A stretch of DNA of 64,000 nt, from NCBI GenBank assembly GCA_045105475.1, contig JBGCDP010000027.1, forward strand, positions 1 through 64,000, read 5' to 3'. The DNA comes from WTJY01 sp045105475. Its GTDB lineage: Bacteria; Chloroflexota; Anaerolineae; Promineifilales; Promineifilaceae. Position numbers and translations under genes: made by a program. The notes below the pieces were generated by a model, which saw nothing but the letters and a program-made list of their open reading frames with translations, had not been told where the DNA came from and did no database searches. Position 1 is the stretch's first letter, and each line of letters starts with the position of its first letter. Shown in pieces: positions 1 through 8,030 of this stretch.

Positions 1-133
1 GGCCGATCATGCCCATTAGTACCATGATTTTGCGCCATGCATTCAGTTCAGATAGCTGTTCGGCCGATAGCGGGTCTGCTTGTGTGTAAGTCATCTTAAA
101 TTTGATGACACCTTCTTGTTCTGGTTCGCTCAT
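1..133 (-). CDS. Probable class II aldolase/adducin family protein, N-terminal fragment
   Basis: This is an open frame on the minus strand that starts at an ATG (131-133) and runs off the left edge, so only about 44 residues are visible. The N-terminus reads MSEPEQEGVIKFKMTYTQ and then carries a LSELNAWRKIMVLMGMIG-like segment, which resembles the 'LNxWR..L..LGLIG' opening of class II aldolase/adducin proteins that I know from bacterial genomes. No metal-binding histidines are in view, so the function rests on this short resemblance. It is the last visible gene of a minus-strand cluster behind the M42 peptidase, separated from it by about 80 bp that hold an inverted repeat. A sugar-phosphate aldolase or an unrelated hypothetical protein are both possible. 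Confidence 0.5.
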   Translation of the reverse strand, partial: MSEPEQEGVIKFKMTYTQADPLSAEQLSELNAWRKIMVLMGMIG

Positions 134-142
134 TTTTCAGCT

Positions 143-218
143 CAGTAGCGGGGTGGCGAGGTTTGCGCAGTGGCGGAGACCATTGGAACAGCCTCCGCTA
201 CTTCGACACCTCGCTACT
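143..218. repeat. Nested inverted repeat between the M42 peptidase and the aldolase-like gene
   Basis: The spacer contains an outer pair AGTAGCG...CGCTACT with GCGAGGT...ACCTCGC next to it, and an inner pair AGTGGCGGAG...CTCCGCTACT. The RNA could fold as a long interrupted hairpin. It has no U-tract, so I do not call it a terminator. It may be an intergenic processing or attenuation element. Confidence 0.5.
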
Positions 219-1263
219 TTGCCGCAATAAATTCAATTAATGTTCGTAATACGTTCCCAAATACGTTGAGACGTGCTACTTCGTAGCCGTGGCTGTTTTC
301 GCGCACTTGGCCGAAGCATAAAACACGATCTGCGAGGCCGACAGAGTAGACGAGACTTGCGTCACTGGCGGAGGGAAGCACGACTGTTTGCATTTCAGTT
401 CCAGCCCGTTCGGCCGCTGAGATCAAATCGACGATTAAATCTTTGTTATACACGGCCAAGCGATCCTTTGTGACGGTGGCTGGACGGCCGTCCAGGGCAA
501 GCGGGCTGTTCGGCGTTATCGGTTGTCCGTCCACGGCGACAAAGATTTCCGGTCGCTCACGGCCGCAGAGTGCCTTGGCCCCTAATCCACCCACTTCTTC
601 TTCAACAGTGAAGGCGATGACAGTTGGCGCCATTGGCTCTTTGCCTGTTGCTTTGAAATGTTCAAGCAGTGATAGAAGTACGGCACACCCTAGTTTGTCG
701 TCAAAGGTCCAAGCGGCTACCAGCGAGTCAGCCGGATCGCCAAACACCATTGGGCCACATCCTTCGCGGACAGGAACAAGCGGGCTGCCAACACGGACAC
801 CGACACCTTTTAGCTGAGCTGGGGACAACCCGGTATTGATCCGTACGCTGCTCCACGAATGGCCAGATCCTTCTCCCGGAGCTGAATGGGTAGATCCCAT
901 TGAAACGATACCGGTGATTGACTCTTTGTCGCCCAAAATCGTCACCGGCCGTTCACCGATCTTGAACGGGAACAGGCCACCATGCCGTTCTACTGACAGC
1001 TTGCCATCTGCTTCGATATTCGTCACGACCATCCCGATTTCGTCCATGTGAGAGGCGTAGTAAGTCAGTGGGAGGGATGAGTCTTGCCCTGCAAAGCGGA
1101 CCAGCACATTCCCAGATGGGTCGGTTTCGGCCGTGTAGCCGATCGCCTCAACCTTGTCGCGCACCACTTGGGCTACCGCTTGCTCATACCCAGATGGTGA
1201 CGGTACAGCGAGTAGGTCAGCGAAATGGTCAAGAACCTTTTGGTTTTCAGGAAGTAGCGCCAT
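214..1263 (-). CDS. M42 family metallopeptidase (glutamyl aminopeptidase / endoglucanase M fold)
   Basis: The 349-residue protein is a cytosolic dinuclear-metal aminopeptidase of the M42 family, which trims N-terminal residues from peptides as large tetrahedral assemblies. Visible metal and catalytic motifs in order are SHMDEIG (His-x-Asp), AWTFDDKLGC (bridging Asp), FTVEEEVGGLGA (general base Glu plus metal Glu), VAVDGQP (Asp) and a C-terminal NSHGYE (His). All expected ligands are present and the length is typical. I start it at MALLPENQ (ATG at 1261-1263) because the family begins there and an AGGTG-like ribosome site precedes it; an upstream ATG in frame would overlap the previous gene. 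It lies 2 bp after the glutamine amidotransferase and is surely cotranscribed with it. Confidence 0.9.
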   Translation of the reverse strand: MALLPENQKVLDHFADLLAVPSPSGYEQAVAQVVRDKVEAIGYTAETDPSGNVLVRFAGQDSSLPLTYYASHMDEIGMVVTNIEADGKLSVERHGGLFPFKIGERPVTILGDKESITGIVSMGSTHSAPGEGSGHSWSSVRINTGLSPAQLKGVGVRVGSPLVPVREGCGPMVFGDPADSLVAAWTFDDKLGCAVLLSLLEHFKATGKEPMAPTVIAFTVEEEVGGLGAKALCGRERPEIFVAVDGQPITPNSPLALDGRPATVTKDRLAVYNKDLIVDLISAAERAGTEMQTVVLPSASDASLVYSVGLADRVLCFGQVRENSHGYEVARLNVFGNVLRTLIEFIAAK

Positions 1264-1265
1264 GC

Positions 1266-1988
1266 CTATACACCTGCTCCCAAGAAATTGACGACCCATT
1301 CGGCCGCAACTTTGTCATCTGGATTGACTTCAGTTTGGGTTGTAGAGACAACCTCTTCAATAAAGTCATCGTCAAGTTTGCCGGTGAAATAGTCAACAGT
1401 CACATCCATCGTCTTATTCGTGAATTCAGGATGTCCCTGCATGCCTAAGATTTGATCATCTAGCGTAAACATCGCATTGGGGCAGAACTCGCTCCCGGCT
1501 AACCGTTTTGCATTTTTAGGGAGTGTCACGACTTGATCTTGATGGCAAAAGTAAAGATTACATTCACCGTTGTCGGCAGGGAGTGTGAGCCACTCGGGGC
1601 GTTCTTCAGTTTCAAGATTGAATTCACGTAGCCCCATTCCCCAACCTTTTTCTGACTTTTTGGCTTCACCACCTAAGGCGTGTGCCAAAATCTGATGACC
1701 AAAGCAGATGCCAACCATTTTAATGCCCGCCGCATGGGTATCGCGGATAAATTGGCTCAACTTGGGAATCCACGGATGGGTGTCATATGCTCCTGCCGGA
1801 CTGCCGGTGATGATATAGCCGTCGCACTCGGCCGGGCTGTTTGGGAAATCATCCTCGGTAATTCGATAGTCGTGCATTTCGATCTTGTTCGGTACAAGAT
1901 TTACAAAGTCTCGAAAATTGTCTAGCTCGAGCGTTTTAAATTCAAGCTCTTCAGCCGGGGTACAGGCGTTAAGTAATCCGATTTTCAT
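1266..1988 (-). CDS. Class I glutamine amidotransferase-like protein (GMP synthase glutaminase type)
   Basis: The 240-residue protein is a free-standing triad-type glutaminase domain. The nucleophile elbow is KMVGICFGHQILAHALGG with the catalytic Cys, preceded by the oxyanion-loop-like YIITGSPAGAYD, and the His/Glu pair is in MQGHPEFTNK near residue 185. There is no synthetase domain, so it belongs to the stand-alone 'type 1 glutamine amidotransferase' group, whose substrates are mostly unknown; some act on gamma-glutamyl compounds. It sits between the FAH-family hydrolase and the M42 peptidase in one minus-strand operon, which fits a role in catabolism of an amidated or gamma-glutamylated compound, but that is inference. 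Confidence 0.85.
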   Translation of the reverse strand: MKIGLLNACTPAEELEFKTLELDNFRDFVNLVPNKIEMHDYRITEDDFPNSPAECDGYIITGSPAGAYDTHPWIPKLSQFIRDTHAAGIKMVGICFGHQILAHALGGEAKKSEKGWGMGLREFNLETEERPEWLTLPADNGECNLYFCHQDQVVTLPKNAKRLAGSEFCPNAMFTLDDQILGMQGHPEFTNKTMDVTVDYFTGKLDDDFIEEVVSTTQTEVNPDDKVAAEWVVNFLGAGV

Positions 1989-2023
1989 AATATTTTTTGA
2001 TGGAATGCTTGATTGCCACTGTG

Positions 2024-2857
2024 TTACTTTACAGAGTTGGTCAAACTTCCGACTTTCTCTACATGAACCGTCACACTGTCGCCAGGTTTCAAAAAGATTG
2101 GCGGATTGCGTGGGTAGCCTACTCCTTCAGGTGTCCCGGTCAAGATAACATCACCCGGTTCGAGCGTACAAATCTGTGAAATAAATGCGATCGTAAATGC
2201 CACTTTGAAAATCATCCAACTCGTGTTGCTGCTTTGCAGGGTTTCACCGTTGAGCTCAAGGCTGATTTTCAGGTCTTGCACATCGTCGATTTCATCGGCC
2301 GTAACCATAGCTGGCCCCAATGGTCCAAAGGTGTCGAGCATTTTTCCGGCCGCAAATTGACTCGTTTGCCGTTGCAGGTCGCGGGCTGATACATCGTTCG
2401 CACAAGCGTATCCTGCGACATAATCAAGCGCGTCCTCTTCAGATACTTGATAACATGTTTTTCCGATGATAACGGCTAATTCTGCTTCATAGTCCACTTT
2501 TTTCGTAACAGGGGGAATCACAATCGATTGATTATGGCCAATCAGTGAGGTATGCGTTTTGTGGAACAGCATCGGGTACTTGGGTGGCTCCGCGCCACCT
2601 TCAGCCGCATGCGCTGCATAGTTGCGCCCTAGAGCGATGACTTTCCCCGGCCGGACAACGGGAGGCAAGAAGGTTACTTCTGACATGGCGTAGGTGGTGG
2701 TTGCTTTTTCTGCTGCATTTTGGGCTGCAGCTAGGCCAAAATCGCCGCTTTTGAGCATGTCTACCATGGTGCCGTTGTATTCAAGATCGACAATTCGATC
2801 CCCTTGAATGGCTCCCAATTTGACTTCATCGTTAACTTTTATGGTGACTAATTTCAT
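2024..2857 (-). CDS. Fumarylacetoacetate hydrolase (FAH) family protein
   Basis: The 277-residue protein has the N-terminal 'GAIQGDRIVDL' cap segment and the C-terminal FAH fold with GRNYAAHAAEGG, metal-binding Glu in YEAELAVIIGKTC, the segment GYACANDVSARDLQ and the terminal LTGTPEGVGYPRNPP motif. These enzymes cleave or decarboxylate/isomerise C-C bonds of 2,4-dioxo acids with Mg2+; family members include 2-hydroxyhepta-2,4-diene-1,7-dioate isomerase and oxaloacetate tautomerase/acylpyruvase. The exact substrate cannot be read. A GGAG site lies about 10 nt before the ATG. It follows the threonine-dehydratase-like gene and precedes the amidotransferase in the same direction. Confidence 0.88.
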   Translation of the reverse strand: MKLVTIKVNDEVKLGAIQGDRIVDLEYNGTMVDMLKSGDFGLAAAQNAAEKATTTYAMSEVTFLPPVVRPGKVIALGRNYAAHAAEGGAEPPKYPMLFHKTHTSLIGHNQSIVIPPVTKKVDYEAELAVIIGKTCYQVSEEDALDYVAGYACANDVSARDLQRQTSQFAAGKMLDTFGPLGPAMVTADEIDDVQDLKISLELNGETLQSSNTSWMIFKVAFTIAFISQICTLEPGDVILTGTPEGVGYPRNPPIFLKPGDSVTVHVEKVGSLTNSVK

Positions 2858-2976
2858 GTGTGGAAATCTCCGATTTTCAAGATTGTGTGGTTTCTAATTA
2901 TTCCAGAGATCGAGAAAAAGCACAGTCCTAATTTTGAAGAGGCTGCTCGAGAGCTGGACATCGGTGTGTCGTATAG

Positions 2977-3918
2977 TTACTGAAGGTGTTTTGCTCGTCC
3001 GGCCGCGTCAATATTGCTGCCACAAACTAAATTTGCAACCGTTAAACCTGTATCTTGTTCTGCATTTTGGACGATGGCTGCAAGTGATACAGCCCCGGCC
3101 GTTTCCACCACCAAATTCTCGCTTTCAAACATCAAGCGCATCGCTGTGATAATCTCAGCTTCACTCACCTCGATGATGTCGTCAACCGCGTCTTTTAGTG
3201 GGATCAACGACTCTGCGATTGGCAGCCGTACAGCGATGCCGTCAGCTATGGTGTCGGCCGTGTTTGTATTGACGACTTCGCCAGCTTCCCAAGACAGACG
3301 CATGGCTGGGGCGGCAGCCGCAACCACACCGATGATCTGCATGTCAGAGCAATTGGCCTTGGCCCATGTGCCTACGCCGTTAATCAGTGATCCGTTTCCA
3401 ACCGGCACGTAGAACTTGTCGATTTTGGTAGGGTAATGAGCCAACTCAACCATGAGTGTGCCTGCACCCTCACCTATTTCAGGTACCAATCCATCTAACA
3501 AATAGAAGAGCCCGTTTTCTTCAGCGTAGGCGGCGGCCGCGATTTTCGCTTCGTCAAAATCAGCCCCTGTTTGGGTGACGGTTGCACCGAAGCGACGCAT
3601 CGCCGCAATCTTGACCGGATTGGCATTTTCAGAGGCGAATACTTCAACCGTGACACCTAGCCTGCGGCCGACATAGGCAACCGCTTGCCCAAAATTCCCG
3701 GCCGAAGCGCAGACCACACTTGTGTGCTGCGGGTTCTGACTAAACCACCAGTCAACCCCTCGCCCTTTAAAGCTCCCAATCGGGTTAGCTGATTCAATTT
3801 TGTGAATTAAATTTAAGCCGAGCTTTTCACTCAGCCCCTCACTGCGAAATTGCGGGGAGTTTCTGAAAACAGGGTCTATTGTTTGGGCGGCTGTGTTAAT
3901 GTGGTCAACGTTTATCAT
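2977..3918 (-). CDS. PLP-dependent threonine/serine dehydratase-like enzyme
   Basis: This 313-residue fold-type II PLP enzyme has the Schiff-base lysine in NPIGSFKGRGVDWW (near residue 50), the substrate-binding CASAGNFGQAVAY loop and a glycine-rich phosphate-binding loop VPVGNGSLINGVGTW. It lacks the C-terminal ACT-like regulatory domain of biosynthetic IlvA, so it resembles catabolic threonine/serine ammonia-lyases or related hydroxy-amino-acid dehydratases. It is the first gene of the minus-strand cluster that continues with FAH hydrolase, amidotransferase and M42 peptidase. The product would be a 2-oxo acid, which is compatible with the FAH neighbour; the link is inferred. Confidence 0.82.
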   Translation of the reverse strand: MINVDHINTAAQTIDPVFRNSPQFRSEGLSEKLGLNLIHKIESANPIGSFKGRGVDWWFSQNPQHTSVVCASAGNFGQAVAYVGRRLGVTVEVFASENANPVKIAAMRRFGATVTQTGADFDEAKIAAAAYAEENGLFYLLDGLVPEIGEGAGTLMVELAHYPTKIDKFYVPVGNGSLINGVGTWAKANCSDMQIIGVVAAAAPAMRLSWEAGEVVNTNTADTIADGIAVRLPIAESLIPLKDAVDDIIEVSEAEIITAMRLMFESENLVVETAGAVSLAAIVQNAEQDTGLTVANLVCGSNIDAAGRAKHLQ

Positions 3919-4013
3919 ATTTTTCTCGGTTTAGAAATGGGGTCTAGTAATATTTCCGTGGGATTATCGGCCGACCTTTGCTATTCGACAACGAGAGCTT
4001 GATAATCGGACAG

Positions 4014-4973
4014 ATGAAAACAAGCACTGATGCGGTTTTAAGAACGAAGCCCAAGTTTGAAAACGAAGAGCGGGGCTGGATGGCGTGGATTTCGATTGTG
4101 ATGTTGGTGCTATCGGCCGCTATCGTCCCGGTTTTCATCCGTATGTCGCAGGCTGAAGGGATTCCCTCGATTTCGATAATTGGCATGCGGCTCGTGTTTG
4201 CCACTGTATTGATTACGCCGCTGGCATTTCATTGGCACGGAGATGCGATTCGTGCCATGACCGGCCGCCAATGGGTGCTTATTTTCATCGCAGGATCGTT
4301 TCACGCATTAGGGCTGTTTTTTCTGTTTTTTGCACTTGAATCGACAACCTTAATGATCAACGGCGTTCTGCGCCGCCTGTCACCCGTCTTTACGATATTA
4401 ATTGAAACGGTCTTTTTGGCGGCCGTCTTTAGCCGCCGCATGTGGTTAGGGATGTTGGCGACTTTGGTGGGAATGGTGTTGGTTGTGTTTGGCGCAGTAG
4501 AAGCGATTGATGCGGGTCCACAGCCGATTTTGGGTGCTATTTTATCGATTGGGAGCGCTGTGACGATGGCCGTTTATCTCAGCATCGGCCGGGGGATTCG
4601 GGCAGAACTACCATTTCTAGCGTATACATGGGTGCTTTTCTTTTCAGCTACCGTCGTTTCTGTCATCGTGATGCTTGTATTTAAGACCCCGGTTTTAGGC
4701 TTTACCCCGTATGGTTATTTCACTGTCGTGCTGGTTGCGTTGGGAGCGCAGATTATCGGCCACATGCCGGTCAACTATGCGGTGCGATTTTTTCCAGCTA
4801 CGGTGATTTCGTTGATGATGCAGATTGCGGTGGCTTTGTCGGCTCTATTAGGATTTTTAATTTATAACGAGGTGCCGAATGGACTCCAGATAGTAGGCTC
4901 ACTCATCATGATTTCAGCCATTATTTGGGTGAGCATGCCAGAATCAAGTAATTCTGTCCCTACCGATCAATAA
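4014..4973 (+). CDS. DMT superfamily EamA-type transporter
   Basis: The 319-residue integral membrane protein has about ten hydrophobic helices arranged as two EamA repeats (roughly residues 18-145 and 160-305), with the typical GxxxALGLFFLFFALESTT-like helix in the first half and a VALGAQIIGHMPVNYAVRFFPA segment in the second. EamA proteins export amino acids or other small metabolites. I choose the ATG at 4014 rather than the in-frame TTG at 3978 because the family begins with a short cytosolic tail and a weak GGA site precedes it. It is divergent from the dehydratase gene, with about 95 bp between them that must hold both promoters. Substrate unknown. Confidence 0.85.
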   Translation: MKTSTDAVLRTKPKFENEERGWMAWISIVMLVLSAAIVPVFIRMSQAEGIPSISIIGMRLVFATVLITPLAFHWHGDAIRAMTGRQWVLIFIAGSFHALGLFFLFFALESTTLMINGVLRRLSPVFTILIETVFLAAVFSRRMWLGMLATLVGMVLVVFGAVEAIDAGPQPILGAILSIGSAVTMAVYLSIGRGIRAELPFLAYTWVLFFSATVVSVIVMLVFKTPVLGFTPYGYFTVVLVALGAQIIGHMPVNYAVRFFPATVISLMMQIAVALSALLGFLIYNEVPNGLQIVGSLIMISAIIWVSMPESSNSVPTDQ

Positions 4974-5000
4974 GATGATCAGCTCATCATTAATCGGTAG
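4960..5000 (+). terminator. Hairpin at the end of the EamA gene
   Basis: CTACCGAT (4960-4967) pairs with ATCGGTAG (4993-5000), and GATGA pairs with TCATC inside, giving a long stem that begins inside the last codons of the transporter. A T-rich stretch follows after a few bases. It probably ends the transporter message and may also serve the convergent EF-hand gene. Confidence 0.55.
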
Positions 5001-5037
5001 AAATCGATTGTTCTTTTATGTAGTGGGGCTTTGTAAA

Positions 5038-5604
5038 TTATACTTTTTCTTGATCAACGATAATGGCGCCAAAAAGCTCATTTCCTGGTGCGTTAGGATC
5101 TTGACTACTAAAGAACTGATCCACCAGTTTTGAAAGTTCTCTTATGCTAATAGACCCATTTGAGTCTAGATCAAGTTTTTTGTAGGTATTCGGGGCAAGG
5201 GCTGGATCTAGCCCCATAACCTGATAGAAGCTGTGGTATTCATCGGCCGTCAATACGCCATCATCATTAAGATCAAATGAGCCGAAAATAGCTAAACTAA
5301 CCCCGTTGATAACCATTTCGTAGTTTTCTTCATCATGGATTAAATGATCAAAGAAGCTCAAAAATTCCTGTAATTGAACTTGCCCATCATCACTTTTATT
5401 CGCCATTCCAGTGATTGCGGTCCATTGACCATAAAACGTGCTGTATAAATTAACATATTCTTGACTAGATTCTTCCCAGCCACGTAGCGCTGCACAGCCA
5501 TTGATAATGCGTAGATAATCGTGTTTGGTTAAATAACCATTTTTATCTGAATCAAACATGTGGAATAAATTGGGTAATTTTGCAAGTTGAAAGTTAGAAA
5601 GCAT
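5038..5604 (-). CDS. EF-hand calcium-binding protein (calexcitin/sarcoplasmic CaBP-like), copy 1
   Basis: The 188-residue soluble protein has four EF-hand loops: DSDKNGYLTKHD (about residue 18), NKSDDGQVQLQE (68), DLNDDGVLTADE (108) and DLDSNGSISIRE (143). Loops 1, 3 and 4 keep Asp at position 1, Gly at 6 and an acidic residue at 12; loop 2 begins with Asn. There is no signal peptide, so it is likely a cytosolic calcium buffer or sensor. The start is set at MLSNFQLAKLPNLF because GGAGAA lies just upstream and the paralogue begins at the same point. It is a paralogue of the next gene (5796-6344), sharing the opening MLS..Q.AK.PNLF.MFD and the SSQDPNA segment near the end. Confidence 0.88.
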   Translation of the reverse strand: MLSNFQLAKLPNLFHMFDSDKNGYLTKHDYLRIINGCAALRGWEESSQEYVNLYSTFYGQWTAITGMANKSDDGQVQLQEFLSFFDHLIHDEENYEMVINGVSLAIFGSFDLNDDGVLTADEYHSFYQVMGLDPALAPNTYKKLDLDSNGSISIRELSKLVDQFFSSQDPNAPGNELFGAIIVDQEKV

Positions 5605-5726
5605 TTTATTTCTCCGTAAATTAGTTGAGACAATGTAATATGCCTTCACTTTAGCGGATCGCCCGTTACATCGACGTTACAGTTGCTTAGGGCTTGGGCT
5701 TGAATTTGGAGATAAGTGTGGAAACC

Positions 5727-5766
5727 AAAAACCCCTACTCGATTTAGAAATCGAGTAGGGGTTTTT
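5727..5766. terminator. Bidirectional intrinsic terminator between the two EF-hand genes
   Basis: A perfect 19-bp stem (5727-5745 with 5748-5766) starts with five A residues, is followed by CCCCTACTCG, and ends with five T residues, with only AG at the tip as written. On the minus strand it lies about 30 bp after the stop of EF-hand copy 2, so copy 1 probably has its own promoter. Confidence 0.9.
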
Positions 5767-5795
5767 GCAGGCTAGAGTTATTTAGTTGAGATATG

Positions 5796-6344
5796 TTAGT
5801 TTATTGGGCCAAACAAGAAATTCCCGGCTGCATTTGGATCTTGGCTGCTAAAAAACTCATCTAGGAGTTCATTGAGTTCTTTGATTGAAATGTTGTGGTC
5901 TGAGTCACGATCCAATCGAGAAAAGATCATTGCACCGTAGCCGGTGTCTAGCCCCATCGCACCATAAAACCCTTTGAATTCAGCTAGGGTCAAATCTCCG
6001 CTAAAGTTGGTATCAAACGTGCCAAAAATCGCTCCACCAAGCCCACCAATCACAATTTGAGCTTGGTCAGGTGAGGCAAGTAAATTGTCATAGAAGGCTA
6101 AGAACTCGTCTAAGGTGACTTGATCATCTTGATTCTTATCGGCCAAGCTCACCATGCCTAACCACATCGATAGGAAGTGTTCTTTGAACTCTTCATAATC
6201 TTCGCCCCCTTTCTCCCAGCCCTGTTTAGCGGCGCAGGTGTCGATAATACGATGAATGTCTGAAGCTTCTAAGATGCCGTTGTTGTCAGCATCAAACATC
6301 TTAAATAAATTTGGAATTTTCGCTTTTTGTAGATCAGATAACAT
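5796..6344 (-). CDS. EF-hand calcium-binding protein (calexcitin/sarcoplasmic CaBP-like), copy 2
   Basis: The 182-residue protein has four EF-hand loops: DADNNGILEASD (about residue 18), DKNQDDQVTLDE (70), DTNFSGDLTLAE (108) and DRDSDHNISIKE (143). Loops 2 and 4 have Asp or His instead of Gly at position 6, so they may bind calcium less well than those of copy 1. There is no signal peptide or membrane segment. The start at MLSDLQKAKIPNLF has a GAGG site upstream; a longer in-frame extension to 6467 would run into the region before the methyltransferase and lacks family support. Tandem duplication with copy 1 is clear. Four-EF-hand proteins of this eukaryote-like layout occur in scattered bacteria; the role here is unknown. 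Confidence 0.87.
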   Translation of the reverse strand: MLSDLQKAKIPNLFKMFDADNNGILEASDIHRIIDTCAAKQGWEKGGEDYEEFKEHFLSMWLGMVSLADKNQDDQVTLDEFLAFYDNLLASPDQAQIVIGGLGGAIFGTFDTNFSGDLTLAEFKGFYGAMGLDTGYGAMIFSRLDRDSDHNISIKELNELLDEFFSSQDPNAAGNFLFGPIN

Positions 6345-6505
6345 TGGGTTCGTCCTCAAGTGGCTCCTTTTGGGTTGTTGAATGCCTAATTTATACTCAA
6401 AACCAGAGAAACGTGCCGTTACCTTGGTCACTTTTTTGCTCATAAATAACGCCTTTGGCACGGTCATTTGCTGCTTATAAGCTGAAACAGTACATTTACC
6501 TCATC

Positions 6506-7129
6506 ATGACTCAAGAAATCAAAGAAAATCTACGGAATAGCTATGACCTCCATGTTCAAGAACGGGAAGGGCGTAAACCTTGGCGCAGACAGGTTGAAGA
6601 GCGAGAAGCATTTCTGAGCCGGATGCGATTAGGTGACCAATCCACTCTGTTAGATGCGGGAGCTGCAACTGGAATTGACGGCCGTTTTTTTGCTAACAAC
6701 GGTATCGATGTGACCTGTGTTGATTTGTCACCTGAAAATGTAAAAGCGGCCCAAGAGAAAGGGCTAAAAGCCCTCGAAATGGATATCACTCAGCTTGATT
6801 TTGCAGATGGGACTTTTGACGCGGCTTGGTCGTGGAACTGCTTGCTCCATCTACCTAAAGCGGAATGGCCAGCGGCATTGACTGAGATCAAGCGAGTCTT
6901 AAAACCTACAGGGTGCTTTTTCTTAGGTGTGTTTGGAGGCAACGATTTTGAAGGTGTTTGGGAAGATGATGACTATCAGCCGCAACGCTTTTACACATTT
7001 ATGCGAGACGCTGACCTACAGTCGGTAGTAGCACAACATTTTGAGATTCTAGATTTCCATACGCACCAAACATCTGCATCAGCTCCGGCCGTACATTTTC
7101 AGGCACTGACGTGTAAAAAATCAGATTAG
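6506..7129 (+). CDS. Class I SAM-dependent methyltransferase
   Basis: The 207-residue protein has the methyltransferase Rossmann motifs: motif I LLDAGAATGIDGRFFA (about residues 48-63), the acidic post-I residue in VTCVDLSPENV, and the post-motif segment AWSWNCLLHLP followed by IKRVLKPTGCFFLGVFGG. It is of the Methyltransf_11/25 type, which methylates small molecules or lipids; the substrate is not deducible. The ATG at 6506 is preferred to an upstream in-frame start because MTQEIKENLRNSYD is the normal opening of such proteins. Its last 4 bp overlap the stop of the convergent lipoprotein gene. Confidence 0.86.
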   Translation: MTQEIKENLRNSYDLHVQEREGRKPWRRQVEEREAFLSRMRLGDQSTLLDAGAATGIDGRFFANNGIDVTCVDLSPENVKAAQEKGLKALEMDITQLDFADGTFDAAWSWNCLLHLPKAEWPAALTEIKRVLKPTGCFFLGVFGGNDFEGVWEDDDYQPQRFYTFMRDADLQSVVAQHFEILDFHTHQTSASAPAVHFQALTCKKSD

Positions 7130-7725
7130 TTGCAGGTGGTAAAGTCGGCCGATGGGTTAAGACAGATGTCGAACGTTTGGCCATTGTCGAGGGAGTAAAA
7201 CATCAGAGCGTTTGGTTTATTCGCTTGGCAAGAATCACAGACATAGCTCAGTAGCACCTGGTCGTTATTTGCCCAAACGTCACTCGCGAGATAATCATAA
7301 TGGCCGTTTATCTGTTTTTCTTGTGAATAGTCATACCAGCCTTCAGCCTCAAATGGATTGAATTGGTCGGGTTCTTCCCCCGGCCGCCAGAGGAAAACGT
7401 GGGCACTTGAAAAGACGATCAGCTGGTCGTCAACAACTAAGGGGCTGTACACAATTCCCGTATCAGATTCATCTTCAAAATCGCCTAAATCGATCCAACG
7501 GCCGTTATCATGTGCCGCGCGGTAAACGCGCTCAAAAGTGTGATCGGGCCAGTCGCCTGTGTGGTAGATCGTTTCTTTAACTTGAAAGTCGCCCACCTGA
7601 GTCGTTTGAGTTGAAACTGTTTCACGGTTAAATGTGTCGATGCAGCCCGTTAAGAACAGACCAAGGAGCAAAAAAATGGAACAGATAAGAAGCCTTTCAT
7701 GTTTAGGCAAGATCGGTTTAATCAT
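7126..7725 (-). CDS. Hypothetical lipoprotein
   Basis: The 199-residue protein starts with a lipoprotein signal peptide ending in the lipobox LTGC (Cys near residue 28). The mature part is rich in Asp and Trp and contains DNGRWIDLGDFEDESD and DNGQTFDICLNPSADF, which look like 'Asp-box' type beta-propeller blades of sialidase-like proteins, though too few blades are present for a whole propeller. A CDSC pair lies near residue 165. No enzyme function can be assigned. Its 5' end overlaps the 5' end of the divergent small membrane gene by about 50 bp, and no good ribosome site precedes the ATG, so the start is less certain than the frame. Confidence 0.65.
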   Translation of the reverse strand: MIKPILPKHERLLICSIFLLLGLFLTGCIDTFNRETVSTQTTQVGDFQVKETIYHTGDWPDHTFERVYRAAHDNGRWIDLGDFEDESDTGIVYSPLVVDDQLIVFSSAHVFLWRPGEEPDQFNPFEAEGWYDYSQEKQINGHYDYLASDVWANNDQVLLSYVCDSCQANKPNALMFYSLDNGQTFDICLNPSADFTTCN

Positions 7726-8017
7726 GTCGCATAGTTTAGCTTTGATTTTGATTAGTTGGTATTCCCTGATTCAAATTGGGGTGGTTCAATATGATGATGC
7801 CGATATGTTCGGTGTCCTTCTTTTGTTTTCATTGCCGTTTGGTGTACTGATTTTGATTGTCCAGCTTTTTGATCTGATGCAGCAACCGGTATCTGAACGG
7901 AACAACTTTTTAATCTGGGGATGTGTGGTCAGTGGTTTGATCGTCCTCACAAGCGGTATCGCTTGGATTCAGCTCATACTTTTCTTTTCAAGTTTGGGCG
8001 GTACAACCTTTGGCTGA
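7676..8017 (+). CDS. Small membrane protein with three predicted helices
   Basis: The 113-residue protein is mostly hydrophobic, with helices around residues 17-35, 42-64 and 77-105, and a polar loop QPVSERNNF before the last helix. I start it at the ATG at 7676 because AAGGAG lies 7 nt upstream. No family is recognised. The following gene is a similar small membrane protein with a matching 'WGC(V/I)VS' segment before its last helix, so the two are likely paralogues. It ends in TGA, which shows that TGA is an ordinary stop in this genome. Confidence 0.6.
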   Translation: MEQIRSLSCLGKIGLIMSHSLALILISWYSLIQIGVVQYDDADMFGVLLLFSLPFGVLILIVQLFDLMQQPVSERNNFLIWGCVVSGLIVLTSGIAWIQLILFFSSLGGTTFG

Positions 8018-8030
8018 AGTTGATTGATCA

